NCBI RefSeq assembly: GCF_014200455.1
Contig: NZ_JACHBW010000007.1
Coordinates: 186,001-250,000, forward strand
From: Paraburkholderia bannensis
GTDB taxonomy: Bacteria > Pseudomonadota > Gammaproteobacteria > Burkholderiales > Burkholderiaceae
Direction: 5' to 3'
DNA length: 64,000 nucleotides
Made by a program: the position numbers and the translations under genes. How positions within the stretch are numbered: the stretch's first letter is position 1; every line of letters starts with the position of its first letter. Under the pieces are notes generated by a model that had not been told where the DNA came from, searched no databases, and saw nothing but the letters and a program-made list of their open reading frames with translations. This document shows, piece by piece, positions 25,615-33,654 of this stretch.

Positions 25615-25667
25615 ACCGACATTGCAACCGACAACTCAAGCGACAACTGAACCGACATCGCAACCGA
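25615..25667 (+). repeat. Paired direct repeats upstream of the oxidoreductase gene
   Basis: Two 17-bp copies of ACCGACATYGCAACCGA (25615-25631 and 25651-25667) differ at one base and are spaced 36 bp apart. Between them lie two CGACAACT copies (25629-25636, 25641-25648). The array ends 16 bp before the ATG at 25684, so it could be a regulator site or a structured leader. Confidence 0.55.
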
Positions 25668-25683
25668 TCTCACGGAGCCCATC

Positions 25684-26652
25684 ATGAAAGCCATCCAGTT
25701 CAAGACCTTCGGCAAGCCTGACGTCCTCGAACTCGTCGATCTGCCGACGCCCACGCCCGCCGCGGGCCACGCGCTCGTGCAGGTGAAAAGCGCCTCGGTG
25801 AACCCGAGCGACGTCAAGAACGTCTCGGGCCATTTCGATCACACGACTCTGCCGCGCGTGCCGGGCCGCGACTTCAGCGGCGTGGTGGTGTCAGGCCCGC
25901 ACGAGTGGATCGGCGCCGAAGTCTGGGGCACCGGCGGCGACATTGGCTTCACGCGCGACGGCACCCACGCCGAATTCATCGAGATTCCGGTGGCCGCGCT
26001 GGCTCGCAAGCCCAAGGCGCTCTCGCACGCGCAGGCCGCGTCGATTGGCGTGAATTTCGTGGTGGGGTGGCTCGGCACGGTCGATTACGCGCAATTGAGC
26101 GCGGGCGAAACGATCGCCGTGATTGGGGTGTCGGGCGGCGTGGGCGGGGCGGTTACGCAGATCGCCAAGGCGCGCGGCGCGCGCGTGATCGGCGTGGGGC
26201 GTGAGGCGCCGGATGCGGAATCGCCAGCCGCGAAGTTGATCGACGCCTTCGTGCCGATGGACGCCGGGACTGCCGCCAAAGTGCGCGAACTCACCGGCGG
26301 CGCCGGCGCGGACGTGGTCTACGACGCCGTGGGCGGTGTGGCGTTCGAACTGGCGCTCTCGCTCGTCAAGCGGCGCGGGCGCGTGGTGGAGATCAGCGCC
26401 ACGGGCAAGCGCCGCGTGGAGTTCGACCTGATCGACTTCTATCACAACGAAACGCAGCTGCTAGGCGCGGACAGCGCGAAGCTGGGCGTGGCCGAAGCCG
26501 CGCCGATCATGCGCGCGCTCGCCGATGCCTTTGACGAGGGCAAGTTCGCCCCACCCGTTGTGGCCGAACGCTTCGCGCTCGAACATGCGCAGGATGCCTA
26601 CGCAGCGGTGGCGGCAGGCACGCGCGGACGCGTCGTTATCGACATCGCCTGA
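25684..26652 (+). CDS. Zinc-independent MDR-family quinone oxidoreductase-like enzyme
   Basis: 322 aa of the medium-chain dehydrogenase/reductase family. The GroES-like catalytic half (1-125) includes SASVNPSDVKNVSGHF and PGRDFSGVV. The NAD(P)H Rossmann half includes IAVIGVSGGVGGAVTQIAKARGARVIG near 143-168 and GADVVYDAVGG near 210-220. No zinc-ligand pattern is present, which fits the quinone oxidoreductase/zeta-crystallin branch. It probably reduces quinones or enones with NADPH. The start is at MKAIQFKTFG behind a CACGGAGC site. A tiny XapX gene follows 36 bp later, probably co-transcribed. Confidence 0.88.
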   Translation: MKAIQFKTFGKPDVLELVDLPTPTPAAGHALVQVKSASVNPSDVKNVSGHFDHTTLPRVPGRDFSGVVVSGPHEWIGAEVWGTGGDIGFTRDGTHAEFIEIPVAALARKPKALSHAQAASIGVNFVVGWLGTVDYAQLSAGETIAVIGVSGGVGGAVTQIAKARGARVIGVGREAPDAESPAAKLIDAFVPMDAGTAAKVRELTGGAGADVVYDAVGGVAFELALSLVKRRGRVVEISATGKRRVEFDLIDFYHNETQLLGADSAKLGVAEAAPIMRALADAFDEGKFAPPVVAERFALEHAQDAYAAVAAGTRGRVVIDIA

Positions 26653-26688
26653 GCGCGGCTCGCATTCACACCGACTCGGGAGTTCGCC

Positions 26689-26865
26689 ATGAAGGCTTAC
26701 CTGGTTTCGTTCGCCGTGGGCACGCTCGCGGGCCTGCTTTACAGCGTGCTCGACGTCAAATCACCCGCGCCGCCCACCATCGCGCTGGTCGGCCTGCTGG
26801 GCATGCTCGCGGGCGAGCACGCCATCGGCTTCGTGCGCAACTGCATCACGCATCTGGCGGGCTGA
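26689..26865 (+). CDS. XapX-domain (DUF1427) small membrane protein
   Basis: 58 aa, starting MKAYLVSFAVGTLAGLLYSV and ending NCITHLAG. It has two hydrophobic segments with the XapX signature: VGTLAGLLYSVLDVKSPAPPTIALVGLLGMLAGE. XapX proteins are about 50-60 residues, lie in the inner membrane and have no known function. They are often encoded next to oxidoreductases or hydrolases, as here. The start has GGGAG about 8 bases upstream. It ends 22 bp from a convergent gene. Confidence 0.85.
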   Translation: MKAYLVSFAVGTLAGLLYSVLDVKSPAPPTIALVGLLGMLAGEHAIGFVRNCITHLAG

Positions 26866-26887
26866 CGTCGCGCTCCGACGCGCTGCC

Positions 26888-27340
26888 TCAGGTCTGCGCG
26901 CGCACCAGCCGCTCGGGAAAGTGCGTGCGCAGCGTGCGGGCGTCGAGCAGCGCGAGATCCTTGTCGAGTTCCAGCGTGACGAGGTTTTTTGTCTGCGGGT
27001 CGAGCGCCTTGCGCAGCGCGCCAAGAAACGCCGGAGGCGCGGCCAGCACGAGGGTGCCGTAGCGGCCATCGTTGCGCGCCTTCGCCAGGGTGGTGGCGAC
27101 CTGCGCGGCGAACAGCGTCGACTCGTGTTCGTGATGGGCGGTATCGGGATCGCTGGACTGGCGGCCCGCCGTGGAGCGCTCGGTGCGGCCCGAGCGGTCG
27201 CTCACGAGGCTCTGCTGAGGCACGCGGCTTTCCGGATGAAGGAGCGTCTCGATTTCCTCGATGGGGCCCAGCGGGTTTTCCGTGGCGAAAATGCGCGCGG
27301 TGACGCGATTGGCGACAACGACCCAGATCGACTTCGACAT
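26888..27340 (-). CDS. Host-attachment-protein family (Host_attach)
   Basis: 150 aa from MSKSIWVVVANRVTARIFATEN. The layout matches the 'protein required for attachment to host cells' family: an N-terminal strand VVVANRVTARIF, a central variable Ser/His-rich loop (about 45-75) and a C-terminal VLAAPPAFLGALRKAL...KNLVTLELDKDL domain related to eRF1/Pelota-like folds. The name comes from Agrobacterium; the biochemical role is unknown. The frame extends to 27562 but without family resemblance. It is convergent with the XapX gene. Confidence 0.85.
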   Translation of the reverse strand: MSKSIWVVVANRVTARIFATENPLGPIEEIETLLHPESRVPQQSLVSDRSGRTERSTAGRQSSDPDTAHHEHESTLFAAQVATTLAKARNDGRYGTLVLAAPPAFLGALRKALDPQTKNLVTLELDKDLALLDARTLRTHFPERLVRAQT

Positions 27341-27546
27341 GCTTGCCTCCGTGCCAATGCTTCGGCTGAACGTCGCGAACGCCAGATGAGCGCAACGAAG
27401 CACGCTGCCGAAGCGATGAGTGGACTCGCGCTGCGCGGCGCGAGTAACAAGGGTAGCGCTTTCGCGCGGGATGACGGCGTCTGAATGCGCGAGGCGTATT
27501 CCCGGCACAGCGGCTAAAAAGAGGGCGCAAGCGGCGGCAAAGCAGA

Positions 27547-27590
27547 AGGGCCGCTCGCGCATCGGTGGGAAATCGAGCGGGAGCGGCCCT
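27547..27590. terminator. Possible hairpin downstream of the entericidin-like gene
   Basis: 10-bp perfect arms AGGGCCGCTC and GAGCGGCCCT flank a 24-nt loop, 33 bp past the leftward stop at 27623. No strong T-run follows on the minus strand, so the terminator function is tentative. Confidence 0.45.
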
Positions 27591-27622
27591 GGTGGCGTCA
27601 GGCGAAGCGAGCAGCCTGGTGC

Positions 27623-27766
27623 TTACTTTGCCTTCTCTGCCGAATTGGTGATGGCGTTGCCGCCCTTCGAAATATCTTCGCCAGCGCCGGCAATGGTGTT
27701 GCACGCGGCGAGCGTGACGGCGAAGAGGGCAAGGGCGAATGCAAGATAACGCTTCATGTGGCTCAT
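27623..27766 (-). CDS. Entericidin-like small lipoprotein
   Basis: 47 aa: MSHMKRYLAFALALFAV, then lipobox LAAC-NT, then a short mature part of about 27 residues (IAGAGEDISKGGNAI) matching the entericidin EcnA/EcnB family. These tiny lipoproteins sit in the envelope and have been described as an antidote/toxin pair in E. coli. Only one copy is present here. AAGGAG lies 7 bp before the ATG at 27766. The next Met, 3 codons on, would also make a lipoprotein. Confidence 0.9.
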   Translation of the reverse strand: MSHMKRYLAFALALFAVTLAACNTIAGAGEDISKGGNAITNSAEKAK

Positions 27767-27852
27767 GTCGGCTCTCCTTTTAATGGAATCCCCAGCAAGG
27801 AACACAACAAACGACACGGCGCTGCACATTCGCAGCCGCACGTGCGTCCCCG

Positions 27853-27880
27853 TGCCCGGCACCGCGCGCAGTGCCGGGCA
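27853..27880. terminator. GC hairpin between the lipoprotein and transferase genes
   Basis: Perfect 10-bp arms TGCCCGGCAC / GTGCCGGGCA with an 8-nt loop lie 60 bp past the 3' end of the leftward transferase gene. There is no T-run, so it may be a rho-assisted or 3'-protecting hairpin. Confidence 0.45.
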
Positions 27881-27940
27881 TCGGACACCGATTGTACGCG
27901 CTTGTCAGTGTGAACCGGGGTCACATGCGCCAATGCGGTC

Positions 27941-29044
27941 TCAGGTCCGCCGATGCTTGCGCACCACCAGCCACTTGGGCGAGCGAAAGCGCACGATGCT
28001 CACGTAGAGCCACACGTAAGTCAGCGCGAACACCACCACGAAGCAGAACAGATGCAGCGTGTGGCGCCAGAACAGCGTGGCCGGAATCACGGCGACGAGG
28101 CACAGCAGCCAGAGATACGGCGAAGTCAGCGAGTTGCGGCGCGTGAGCTCGCGTGCGGTGCGCGCACCCACGGCCCAGCGCATCAGCCGCTTGTAGACCA
28201 GCATGTGCAGATGCACACCGTCGGGAATGCCGGGCGACATGCCGCGCACGAACTTCTTGCGGTAGATCGAAAAACAGGTCTCGAAGATCGGGTACATGAA
28301 CAGCAGCACCGGATACCACGCCGAGACATCGCGATTGCGCATCACCAGCAGGATCGACAGTTCGGCCAGCATGAAGCCGATGAAGTACGCGCCGCCGTCG
28401 CCAAGGAAGATCAGGCCTGCCGGGAAATTCCACATGAAAAAGCCCAGCACCGCGCCCATCATGATGAACGACGCCGACAGCACCACCGGATCGTGCACCT
28501 GGAAGGCTACGTAGGCGAGCGAGGCGAACATCATGAACGCGACCATCGAAGCGAGGCCGTTGAAGCCGTCGATGATATTGATCGCGTTGGCGAGCGCGGC
28601 GACCGCGAGCACTGTGATGACGCAGGAAATCGCCGCGTAGGACAGCAGGAAATCGAGCGGCGGCACGCTGATGCGCGTGACCGCGATGCCAAGCAGAAAG
28701 TACGCGAGCGCGGCGGCGGCCATGGTGCAGATCAGGCGCACGAGCGGCGAGACTTTCTTGGTCAGATCCTCGGTGAGACCCGACGCAAACGCGGGCAACC
28801 CGCACGCAACGATGCCGAGAATGCCGCCCGAAACCGCCGGATACGCGCCATGCAACTGCGCGGCCGCGACGATCAGGCCGGCCAGGATGCCGGTACCGCC
28901 GATACGCGGCACCGGGCGTGCGTGGAATTTCTGCACGCCAGCGAGATCCGAATCGACGGAAAACCTTTCATGCAGATGCGCATAACGCACGATCAGCAGC
29001 GTGACCAGCAGTGAGACGATGAAGCCGAGTGCGAAACTAAGCAT
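27941..29044 (-). CDS. Polyprenyl-phosphate N-acetylhexosamine-1-phosphate transferase (WecA/WbpL-like)
   Basis: 367 aa with about 11 membrane segments. It belongs to the MraY/WecA/WbpL superfamily, which moves a sugar-1-phosphate from a UDP-sugar to undecaprenyl phosphate at the inner membrane. Motifs are ASGLTEDLTKKVSPLVRL (the DD-type motif, here ED), NAINIIDGFNGLAS, FLGDGGAYFIGF and the C-terminal GIPDGVHLHMLVYKRLMRW basic loop. The start at 29044 (MLSFALGF) places the first membrane helix at once. It reads away from the GT2 at 29339. It may start an O-antigen or second polysaccharide, separate from the exopolysaccharide initiated by the gene at 32440. Confidence 0.88.
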   Translation of the reverse strand: MLSFALGFIVSLLVTLLIVRYAHLHERFSVDSDLAGVQKFHARPVPRIGGTGILAGLIVAAAQLHGAYPAVSGGILGIVACGLPAFASGLTEDLTKKVSPLVRLICTMAAAALAYFLLGIAVTRISVPPLDFLLSYAAISCVITVLAVAALANAINIIDGFNGLASMVAFMMFASLAYVAFQVHDPVVLSASFIMMGAVLGFFMWNFPAGLIFLGDGGAYFIGFMLAELSILLVMRNRDVSAWYPVLLFMYPIFETCFSIYRKKFVRGMSPGIPDGVHLHMLVYKRLMRWAVGARTARELTRRNSLTSPYLWLLCLVAVIPATLFWRHTLHLFCFVVVFALTYVWLYVSIVRFRSPKWLVVRKHRRT

Positions 29045-29338
29045 GAAAGGTAAACGCAGGGCGCAAAAGGGGAATGCGGGATTATACAAAGGCGGCGGGG
29101 CGCGCTTGAGGTGGGCTTGAGGTGCGCTGGACGTCCTTCCCGTCGCACACGTTCGCCGCGCCGGAAATGTTTAGACAGGCCGGCGTCCCGAACCCGGTTT
29201 CGACGCGCCTGGCCCGCATGATAGTATGGCCGCCCGCACCGTCGCGCGCGTCACTGGAGACCGCTCGCGCGGCCGCGCCCACGCCCACTTACACGTTCCA
29301 TGCGCCGCAGCGTTGATGGCGCGCGCATTTCAGAGCCG

Positions 29339-30430
29339 ATGAATCAGGATAACGAACACGCCGGTCAGCGCGTTGACGTGCGCATAGACCCGCGCATAGA
29401 CCCGCGCATTGAGCCGCGCATTGAGCCGGCCGCGCACAAAGCGCCGGCCGCGCACGATGCCGCGCGGCCCCTTGTCTCGATGTTGCTGATCTCGTACAAC
29501 CAGGCGAACGTGATCGGCGACGCCATCGCGGGTGCGCTTGCACAGACGTATTCGCCGCTCGAAATCCTGATCTCCGACGATTGTTCGCCCGACGGCACAT
29601 GGGCCGCCATCGAAGCCGCCACCCGCGACTATCGCGGCCCGCATCGACTCGTTCTCAACCGCAACGAACGCAACGCCGGCATCACCGCGCATCTTTCACA
29701 GCTCGCGGCGATGAGCCACGGTGAACTGCTGGTGGTGACGGCGGGCGACGATATCTCCGTGCCCGAACGCTGCGAACGCCTCGTCGAATGCTGGAACGCG
29801 CTCGATCGGCGCGTGGACCTGATTGCCTCCGATCTGATGGAGCTCGGCAGCGCCTCGCCGGACGCGGGCCGCATGGCGCCGACCGATCTCGGCCAGTACC
29901 GCAGTTTCGCCGACTGGGCGCGCGAGCGTCCGTGGGTGGTGGGCGCTTCGCATGCGTGGTCGCGGCGCCTGTTCGAGCGCTTCGGGCCGATGCTGCCCGG
30001 CGCGATGGCCGAAGACCAGATCATGACGTTTCGCGCGGTCATGACCGGTGGCGCGCATAGTCTGCGCGAGCCGCTTGTGCACTACCGGCGCGGCGGTTTG
30101 TCGGGCAAGAAGCGCTATCGCAGCGTCGAGCAGTACATCGCGCGCGTGAAGCTCACGACGGCGTTTGGGCTGGCCGAATCGGAACAGTTCCAGCGCGACG
30201 CGCAGATCGCGGGCGTGGGCGAGGAAATGCGCGCGTTGCTCGTGCCCAAGCTCGCGCGTGAGCATTACGCGCGCGATGTGTTTGCGAGCAAGGGGCTGGG
30301 CGCAAAACTTGGCCTATTGTTTGGCACACAAGGCGTCAAACTGGGTTTCCGGTTGCGCATGTTTCTCTATGCGGCTTGTCCGTGGGTGTATCGGCCGTTT
30401 TTTGCGGCGCGGGCTTGGCTTAAGCGTTAG
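29339..30430 (+). CDS. GT2-family glycosyltransferase with an RIDP/RIEP repeat
   Basis: 363 aa. The GT-A domain starts near residue 43 with VSMLLISYNQANVIGDAI, has ISDDCSPDGT near 68-77 and VVTAGDDI as the metal-binding region. The C-terminal third has an amphipathic/hydrophobic tail (FRLRMFLYAACPWVYRPFF), suggesting membrane association. The N-terminal extension contains four RI(D/E)P units coded by a 12-bp tandem repeat. I start at the ATG at 29339 (MNQDNEHAGQ). It is divergent from the WecA-like gene and convergent with the glycosidase; donor and acceptor are unknown. Confidence 0.85.
   Translation: MNQDNEHAGQRVDVRIDPRIDPRIEPRIEPAAHKAPAAHDAARPLVSMLLISYNQANVIGDAIAGALAQTYSPLEILISDDCSPDGTWAAIEAATRDYRGPHRLVLNRNERNAGITAHLSQLAAMSHGELLVVTAGDDISVPERCERLVECWNALDRRVDLIASDLMELGSASPDAGRMAPTDLGQYRSFADWARERPWVVGASHAWSRRLFERFGPMLPGAMAEDQIMTFRAVMTGGAHSLREPLVHYRRGGLSGKKRYRSVEQYIARVKLTTAFGLAESEQFQRDAQIAGVGEEMRALLVPKLAREHYARDVFASKGLGAKLGLLFGTQGVKLGFRLRMFLYAACPWVYRPFFAARAWLKR
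29381..29428 (+). repeat. 12-bp tandem repeat, four copies, in a GT2 gene
   Basis: Two copies of CGCATAGACCCG are followed by two of CGCATTGAGCCG, all in frame and encoding RIDP, RIDP, RIEP, RIEP. Copy-number change would alter protein length by four residues without a frameshift. Confidence 0.9.
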
Positions 30431-30451
30431 TCAACGATCTGGCAGCCGTCA

Positions 30452-31837
30452 TCAGGTGCCCGATTTATCTGCCGGTGTGATCTCGAGCAGTATCACGTGG
30501 TCGGGGATATCGACTGCGAGTTGCCGCGTGTCCAGGTGGCTCGCCAGCGCAGACGCCGAGACGAGTGGATCGTATATGTCGACGCGACGCGCCTGCGTGC
30601 CGAAATCGATCTCGACGCGCGCGGGGGCGGCGGTGAGCGGCTTGCCCGTCGCGCGGTCCCAGATCAGCGTTTCGTTCCATAACGCCAGCACGAAGCGGCC
30701 GTCCTTCTTTTGCAGCAGCAGACTATTCGCTGATACCGGCATGTCCCGCAGCGAGTAAGTCAGCGTATTGCTCGCAGCGGCACTGGCGCGATGCGGCACG
30801 CTCGCGTTCAGCATCGTCGTGAGATTGCGGATCGCCTGCGCCGCCGGCTTGGGGCTGTTGTCGTTGCGAAACAGACCATAGTGCATTTCGGCGCTCTTGT
30901 TTTGCGGATCGGGTTTCTGATCGAGCAATTCGTAGATGTAGAGCCGCTTCACGCCCGCGGCCGCCGCATCCAGATAGCCGTTGAGAATGCCTTTGGCTTG
31001 CGTCGGTTCATCGACGCCGAGCATGTACCAACCCGACTGCGGCATCGAGAAATAGCCGAATTCGGTGATGACGAGCGGCAACTGGAATTTCTCGCCGACA
31101 TAGAGCGCCGCCGCCATCCACTTGTCGCCGTTTGCGTTCCAGCTGGGTTGTTCGCCGTTCTGCGGATAGAAGTGTGCGTTGGCGTAGTCGGCGGAGTCCG
31201 TGCGCGTCTCGACCGACTTCGGGTTGTAGCCCGTCACGTCATAAACCGGCACGCCTGCAAGTTCAGGCGTCGCGCGCACACGCGCGTAGAGCTCCCGCTG
31301 CGCGGCGAGCCCGGCAGCCGCGCCCGTGAGGCCTTTATAGGCGACCGGAAAATTATCGATTTCATTAAAGCCTTCGATTGCCGCAATGCTGCCAGGCACT
31401 GCCGTATTCAATTTCACGGCATTCGCGATCGACTCCTCGAAATTCGCGCCAGTGAGGAAGTTGAACTTGATGCCGCGTTGAGCGAGATAGACGTAGCTCG
31501 AAAACGGAACCGCCGCGACGGGCGTGAAATCGCGGACATGATGGATTCCAAGCCAGTTCATGTCGTCGGCGACGTTATGCACATTGGCGTAAGCACCGTC
31601 GGTGTAATTGACGTGCGTATCGACGGCGAGCGTTTGAATGAAGGTGTCGACAGCCATCGCGCGCACGGCCTGAGCGTGAACGGCCGATATACAGGCGAAA
31701 GCAAGGCAGCCCGCAATGAGGATTTCGGCGCAGCGCCTGCTCGAACGCCTGAATCGCTTCGTCGGCCTGGTGCAACGCGTACCGTCCGAGATGACATGAT
31801 GGGCGAACTGGGGGGGAAGGCTGGCCGGGGGATGCAT
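30452..31837 (-). CDS. Secreted TIM-barrel glycoside hydrolase (PslG-like role)
   Basis: 461 aa. A long twin-basic N-terminus (RFRRSSRRC) precedes a hydrophobic segment (ILIAGCLAFACISAVHA), giving a signal peptide with cleavage near HAQ-57. The barrel resembles clan GH-A: the acid/base is E159 in IEGFNEIDNF and the nucleophile is E259 in LPLVITEFGYF, exactly 100 residues apart. The C-terminal about 100 residues are beta-rich. GH-A enzymes coded beside polysaccharide operons, such as PslG, trim or release the polymer in the periplasm. The ATG at 31837 has AAGGA 8 bp upstream. It diverges from the exopolysaccharide operon. Confidence 0.82.
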   Translation of the reverse strand: MHPPASLPPQFAHHVISDGTRCTRPTKRFRRSSRRCAEILIAGCLAFACISAVHAQAVRAMAVDTFIQTLAVDTHVNYTDGAYANVHNVADDMNWLGIHHVRDFTPVAAVPFSSYVYLAQRGIKFNFLTGANFEESIANAVKLNTAVPGSIAAIEGFNEIDNFPVAYKGLTGAAAGLAAQRELYARVRATPELAGVPVYDVTGYNPKSVETRTDSADYANAHFYPQNGEQPSWNANGDKWMAAALYVGEKFQLPLVITEFGYFSMPQSGWYMLGVDEPTQAKGILNGYLDAAAAGVKRLYIYELLDQKPDPQNKSAEMHYGLFRNDNSPKPAAQAIRNLTTMLNASVPHRASAAASNTLTYSLRDMPVSANSLLLQKKDGRFVLALWNETLIWDRATGKPLTAAPARVEIDFGTQARRVDIYDPLVSASALASHLDTRQLAVDIPDHVILLEITPADKSGT

Positions 31838-32088
31838 TGCGCGTTCCTTGCTTGCTGGGCTTGCCAGCTCGGCGAATCGGGCTTGTTTCGCAGCGGTTGC
31901 GCCAGTCGCCAATGAATATCGAGCGGGCTGCGACGTTTCTGCCGCTACACGAGCGGCAATCGTGAAGCATTGTGATCCCAAGCCCGGCGTTTAGTTTGTG
32001 CGAAGCCGAACAGATCGACATTGCGCAGAGGATTCACGCTCGGGTTCGTGTGTCTGTGATGAAGATGGTGCGATTCTCAACAAGCTTT

Positions 32089-32114
32089 ATTGATAATACG
32101 GATTGCTTATCAAT
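32089..32114. promoter_or_regulatory. Inverted repeat, candidate operator for the EPS operon
   Basis: ATTGATAA-N10-TTATCAAT is a perfect 8-bp AT-rich inverted repeat. Its half-site spacing of about 18 bp between centres fits a dimeric regulator binding one DNA face. Confidence 0.5.
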
Positions 32115-32161
32115 CGTGAATTCGCTGTCAAATGCGGGTTTCGCAACGTGCTCGTTGCACG

Positions 32162-32187
32162 TTCTGTGTGCGCGAGCGCACACAGAA
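32162..32187. repeat. 12-bp perfect inverted repeat in the EPS leader
   Basis: TTCTGTGTGCGC and its exact complement are separated by only GA. As RNA it gives an 11-bp stem with a CGAG loop. No T-run follows, so it is a stable structure rather than a terminator. Confidence 0.75.
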
Positions 32188-32439
32188 GAGCGGGAAGGCG
32201 CTGAGCCTCGCGGCTCGTTCGTGTTGCGGCGGCTGGTCCGCAAAGCGAATGCAAACCGTTGGTGGGATTGCGCACGGTTTCGTGATTGTTCGCACCTTAA
32301 TGTGATGTCGTGGATCATCAGGGAGGCCCGATTGAACGCGTGGTCCGTTTGAGGCAATGAATCGTGACGCCGCTCGCGACAAACGATCTGGCCAGACCAC
32401 AAACGTCTGACGAACACGATACGCACTTGGGGCAGGGAT

Positions 32440-33540
32440 ATGTCAGATCTAACACAAGGGTTTCAGGAGGCACCGCGCGCACCGCTGACGCAACGCGCGG
32501 TCGATGTGGTGCTGATCGTTCTGGGCGCAATTTGCGCCGTGCACCTGAACCTGAATTTTTCGCTGTTCGGCGCGGCGCATCATCCGGACCCCACGCTGGT
32601 GGCGTTTTGCGCAGCGCTTGCGTTGTCGGTATTTCCCGCGTGCGGAACCTATGGCTCACGCGGAAGCCGTTCCATATTCAGCGTGGCGGGCCGCACGGCG
32701 CTTGCCTGGCTTGCCGTGCAGCTTTGCGGTCTCGTGCTGCTTTATGCCATTCATCGCGATCACCTGTTGCAGTTGCCCTGGTTCCTCTACTGGACGCTCA
32801 CCACCGGCATTTCGTTGATGGCGTCGCACACGTTGTTCCTCTCTGAATTCAGCGTGCTTCGCCTCACGCACGCATGGTGGCGTCGTAAGACGTTCGACGT
32901 CGAATCGCGCAGTGCGGTCCGCCCGGCCGTTATCGGCCACATGTTCAAGCGCATGTTCGACATCGTCGCCGCGGTTGCCGCGCTGGTCCTGTTTCTTCCG
33001 TTGTTTGTCGCGCTCGCAGTGATGGTCAAGCGCGATGGCGGCCCGGTCTTTTTCGGGCACATGCGCGTTGGACGTCATGGCAAGAAATTTCGCTGTTTCA
33101 AGTTCCGCTCGATGGTGGTGAATTCGGAACAGGTGCTCAAGGATTTGCTGGCGCGCGATCCACTGGCGCGCGCCGAATGGGAGCGTGAATTCAAGCTGAA
33201 AAACGATGTGCGCGTGACGACGATCGGCCGCTTCCTGCGGCGCTCGAGCCTCGACGAATTGCCGCAGATCTGGAACGTGCTGCGCGGTGAGATGAGTTTT
33301 GTCGGCCCGCGCCCGATCATCGACGAGGAACTGGAGCGCTATGGCGAGGCAAGCAGGTTCTATCTGATGGCGACGCCGGGCATTACGGGCTTATGGCAGG
33401 TGAGCGGGCGCAACGATATCGATTACGCGACGCGCGTTTCGCTCGATGTTTCGTATGTGGAGAATTGGACCTTCAGCAAGGACATCGGAATTCTCTTCAA
33501 GACGGTTCTCGTGGTGATTCGCGGTAAAGGCGCGTACTGA
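32440..33540 (+). CDS. Short undecaprenyl-phosphate hexose-1-phosphate transferase
   Basis: 366 aa bacterial sugar transferase that starts exopolysaccharide repeat units on undecaprenyl phosphate. Residues 19-150 contain four membrane segments. The re-entrant/membrane helix MFDIVAAVAALVLFLPLFVAL (about 174-194) leads into the catalytic domain. That domain shows GKKFRCFKFRSMVVNSEQVL, SLDELPQIWNVLRGEMSFVGPRP and ITGLWQVSGRNDIDY. WcaJ/BceB-type proteins are usually 460-520 aa and have a nucleotide-binding-like domain between the N-terminal helices and the catalytic part. That middle domain is missing here. The GGGCAGGG region serves as the ribosome-binding site. First gene of the rightward operon. 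Confidence 0.9.
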   Translation: MSDLTQGFQEAPRAPLTQRAVDVVLIVLGAICAVHLNLNFSLFGAAHHPDPTLVAFCAALALSVFPACGTYGSRGSRSIFSVAGRTALAWLAVQLCGLVLLYAIHRDHLLQLPWFLYWTLTTGISLMASHTLFLSEFSVLRLTHAWWRRKTFDVESRSAVRPAVIGHMFKRMFDIVAAVAALVLFLPLFVALAVMVKRDGGPVFFGHMRVGRHGKKFRCFKFRSMVVNSEQVLKDLLARDPLARAEWEREFKLKNDVRVTTIGRFLRRSSLDELPQIWNVLRGEMSFVGPRPIIDEELERYGEASRFYLMATPGITGLWQVSGRNDIDYATRVSLDVSYVENWTFSKDIGILFKTVLVVIRGKGAY

Positions 33541-33654
33541 GCAAGGCAGAGCAGGACGGCGGCAAGCAGCAAGGCGGGCAATCTCGCCAGGCATTTCGGG
33601 TATCCGGGCCACAAGGCATGACCTGGAACGCGAGCAACGTGATTGGGGGTTGCG

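Larger units (their letters stand above)
31838..32439. other. 602-bp divergent region, glycosidase / exopolysaccharide operon
   Basis: No supported gene. The middle is AT-richer than the flanks. Five perfect inverted repeats lie within about 190 bp (32089-32280); the two strongest are listed separately. The others are GCAACG-N4-CGTTGC (32143-32158), GAGCC-N4-GGCTC (32203-32216) and AAACCGT-N14-ACGGTTT (32253-32280). This looks like an operator followed by a long structured leader of the operon starting at 32440. Confidence 0.65.

Noticed and set aside
29381..29428. Tandem 12-bp repeats considered as a CRISPR-like array
   Set aside because: No spacers and an in-frame coding repeat; it is a minisatellite inside a glycosyltransferase gene.
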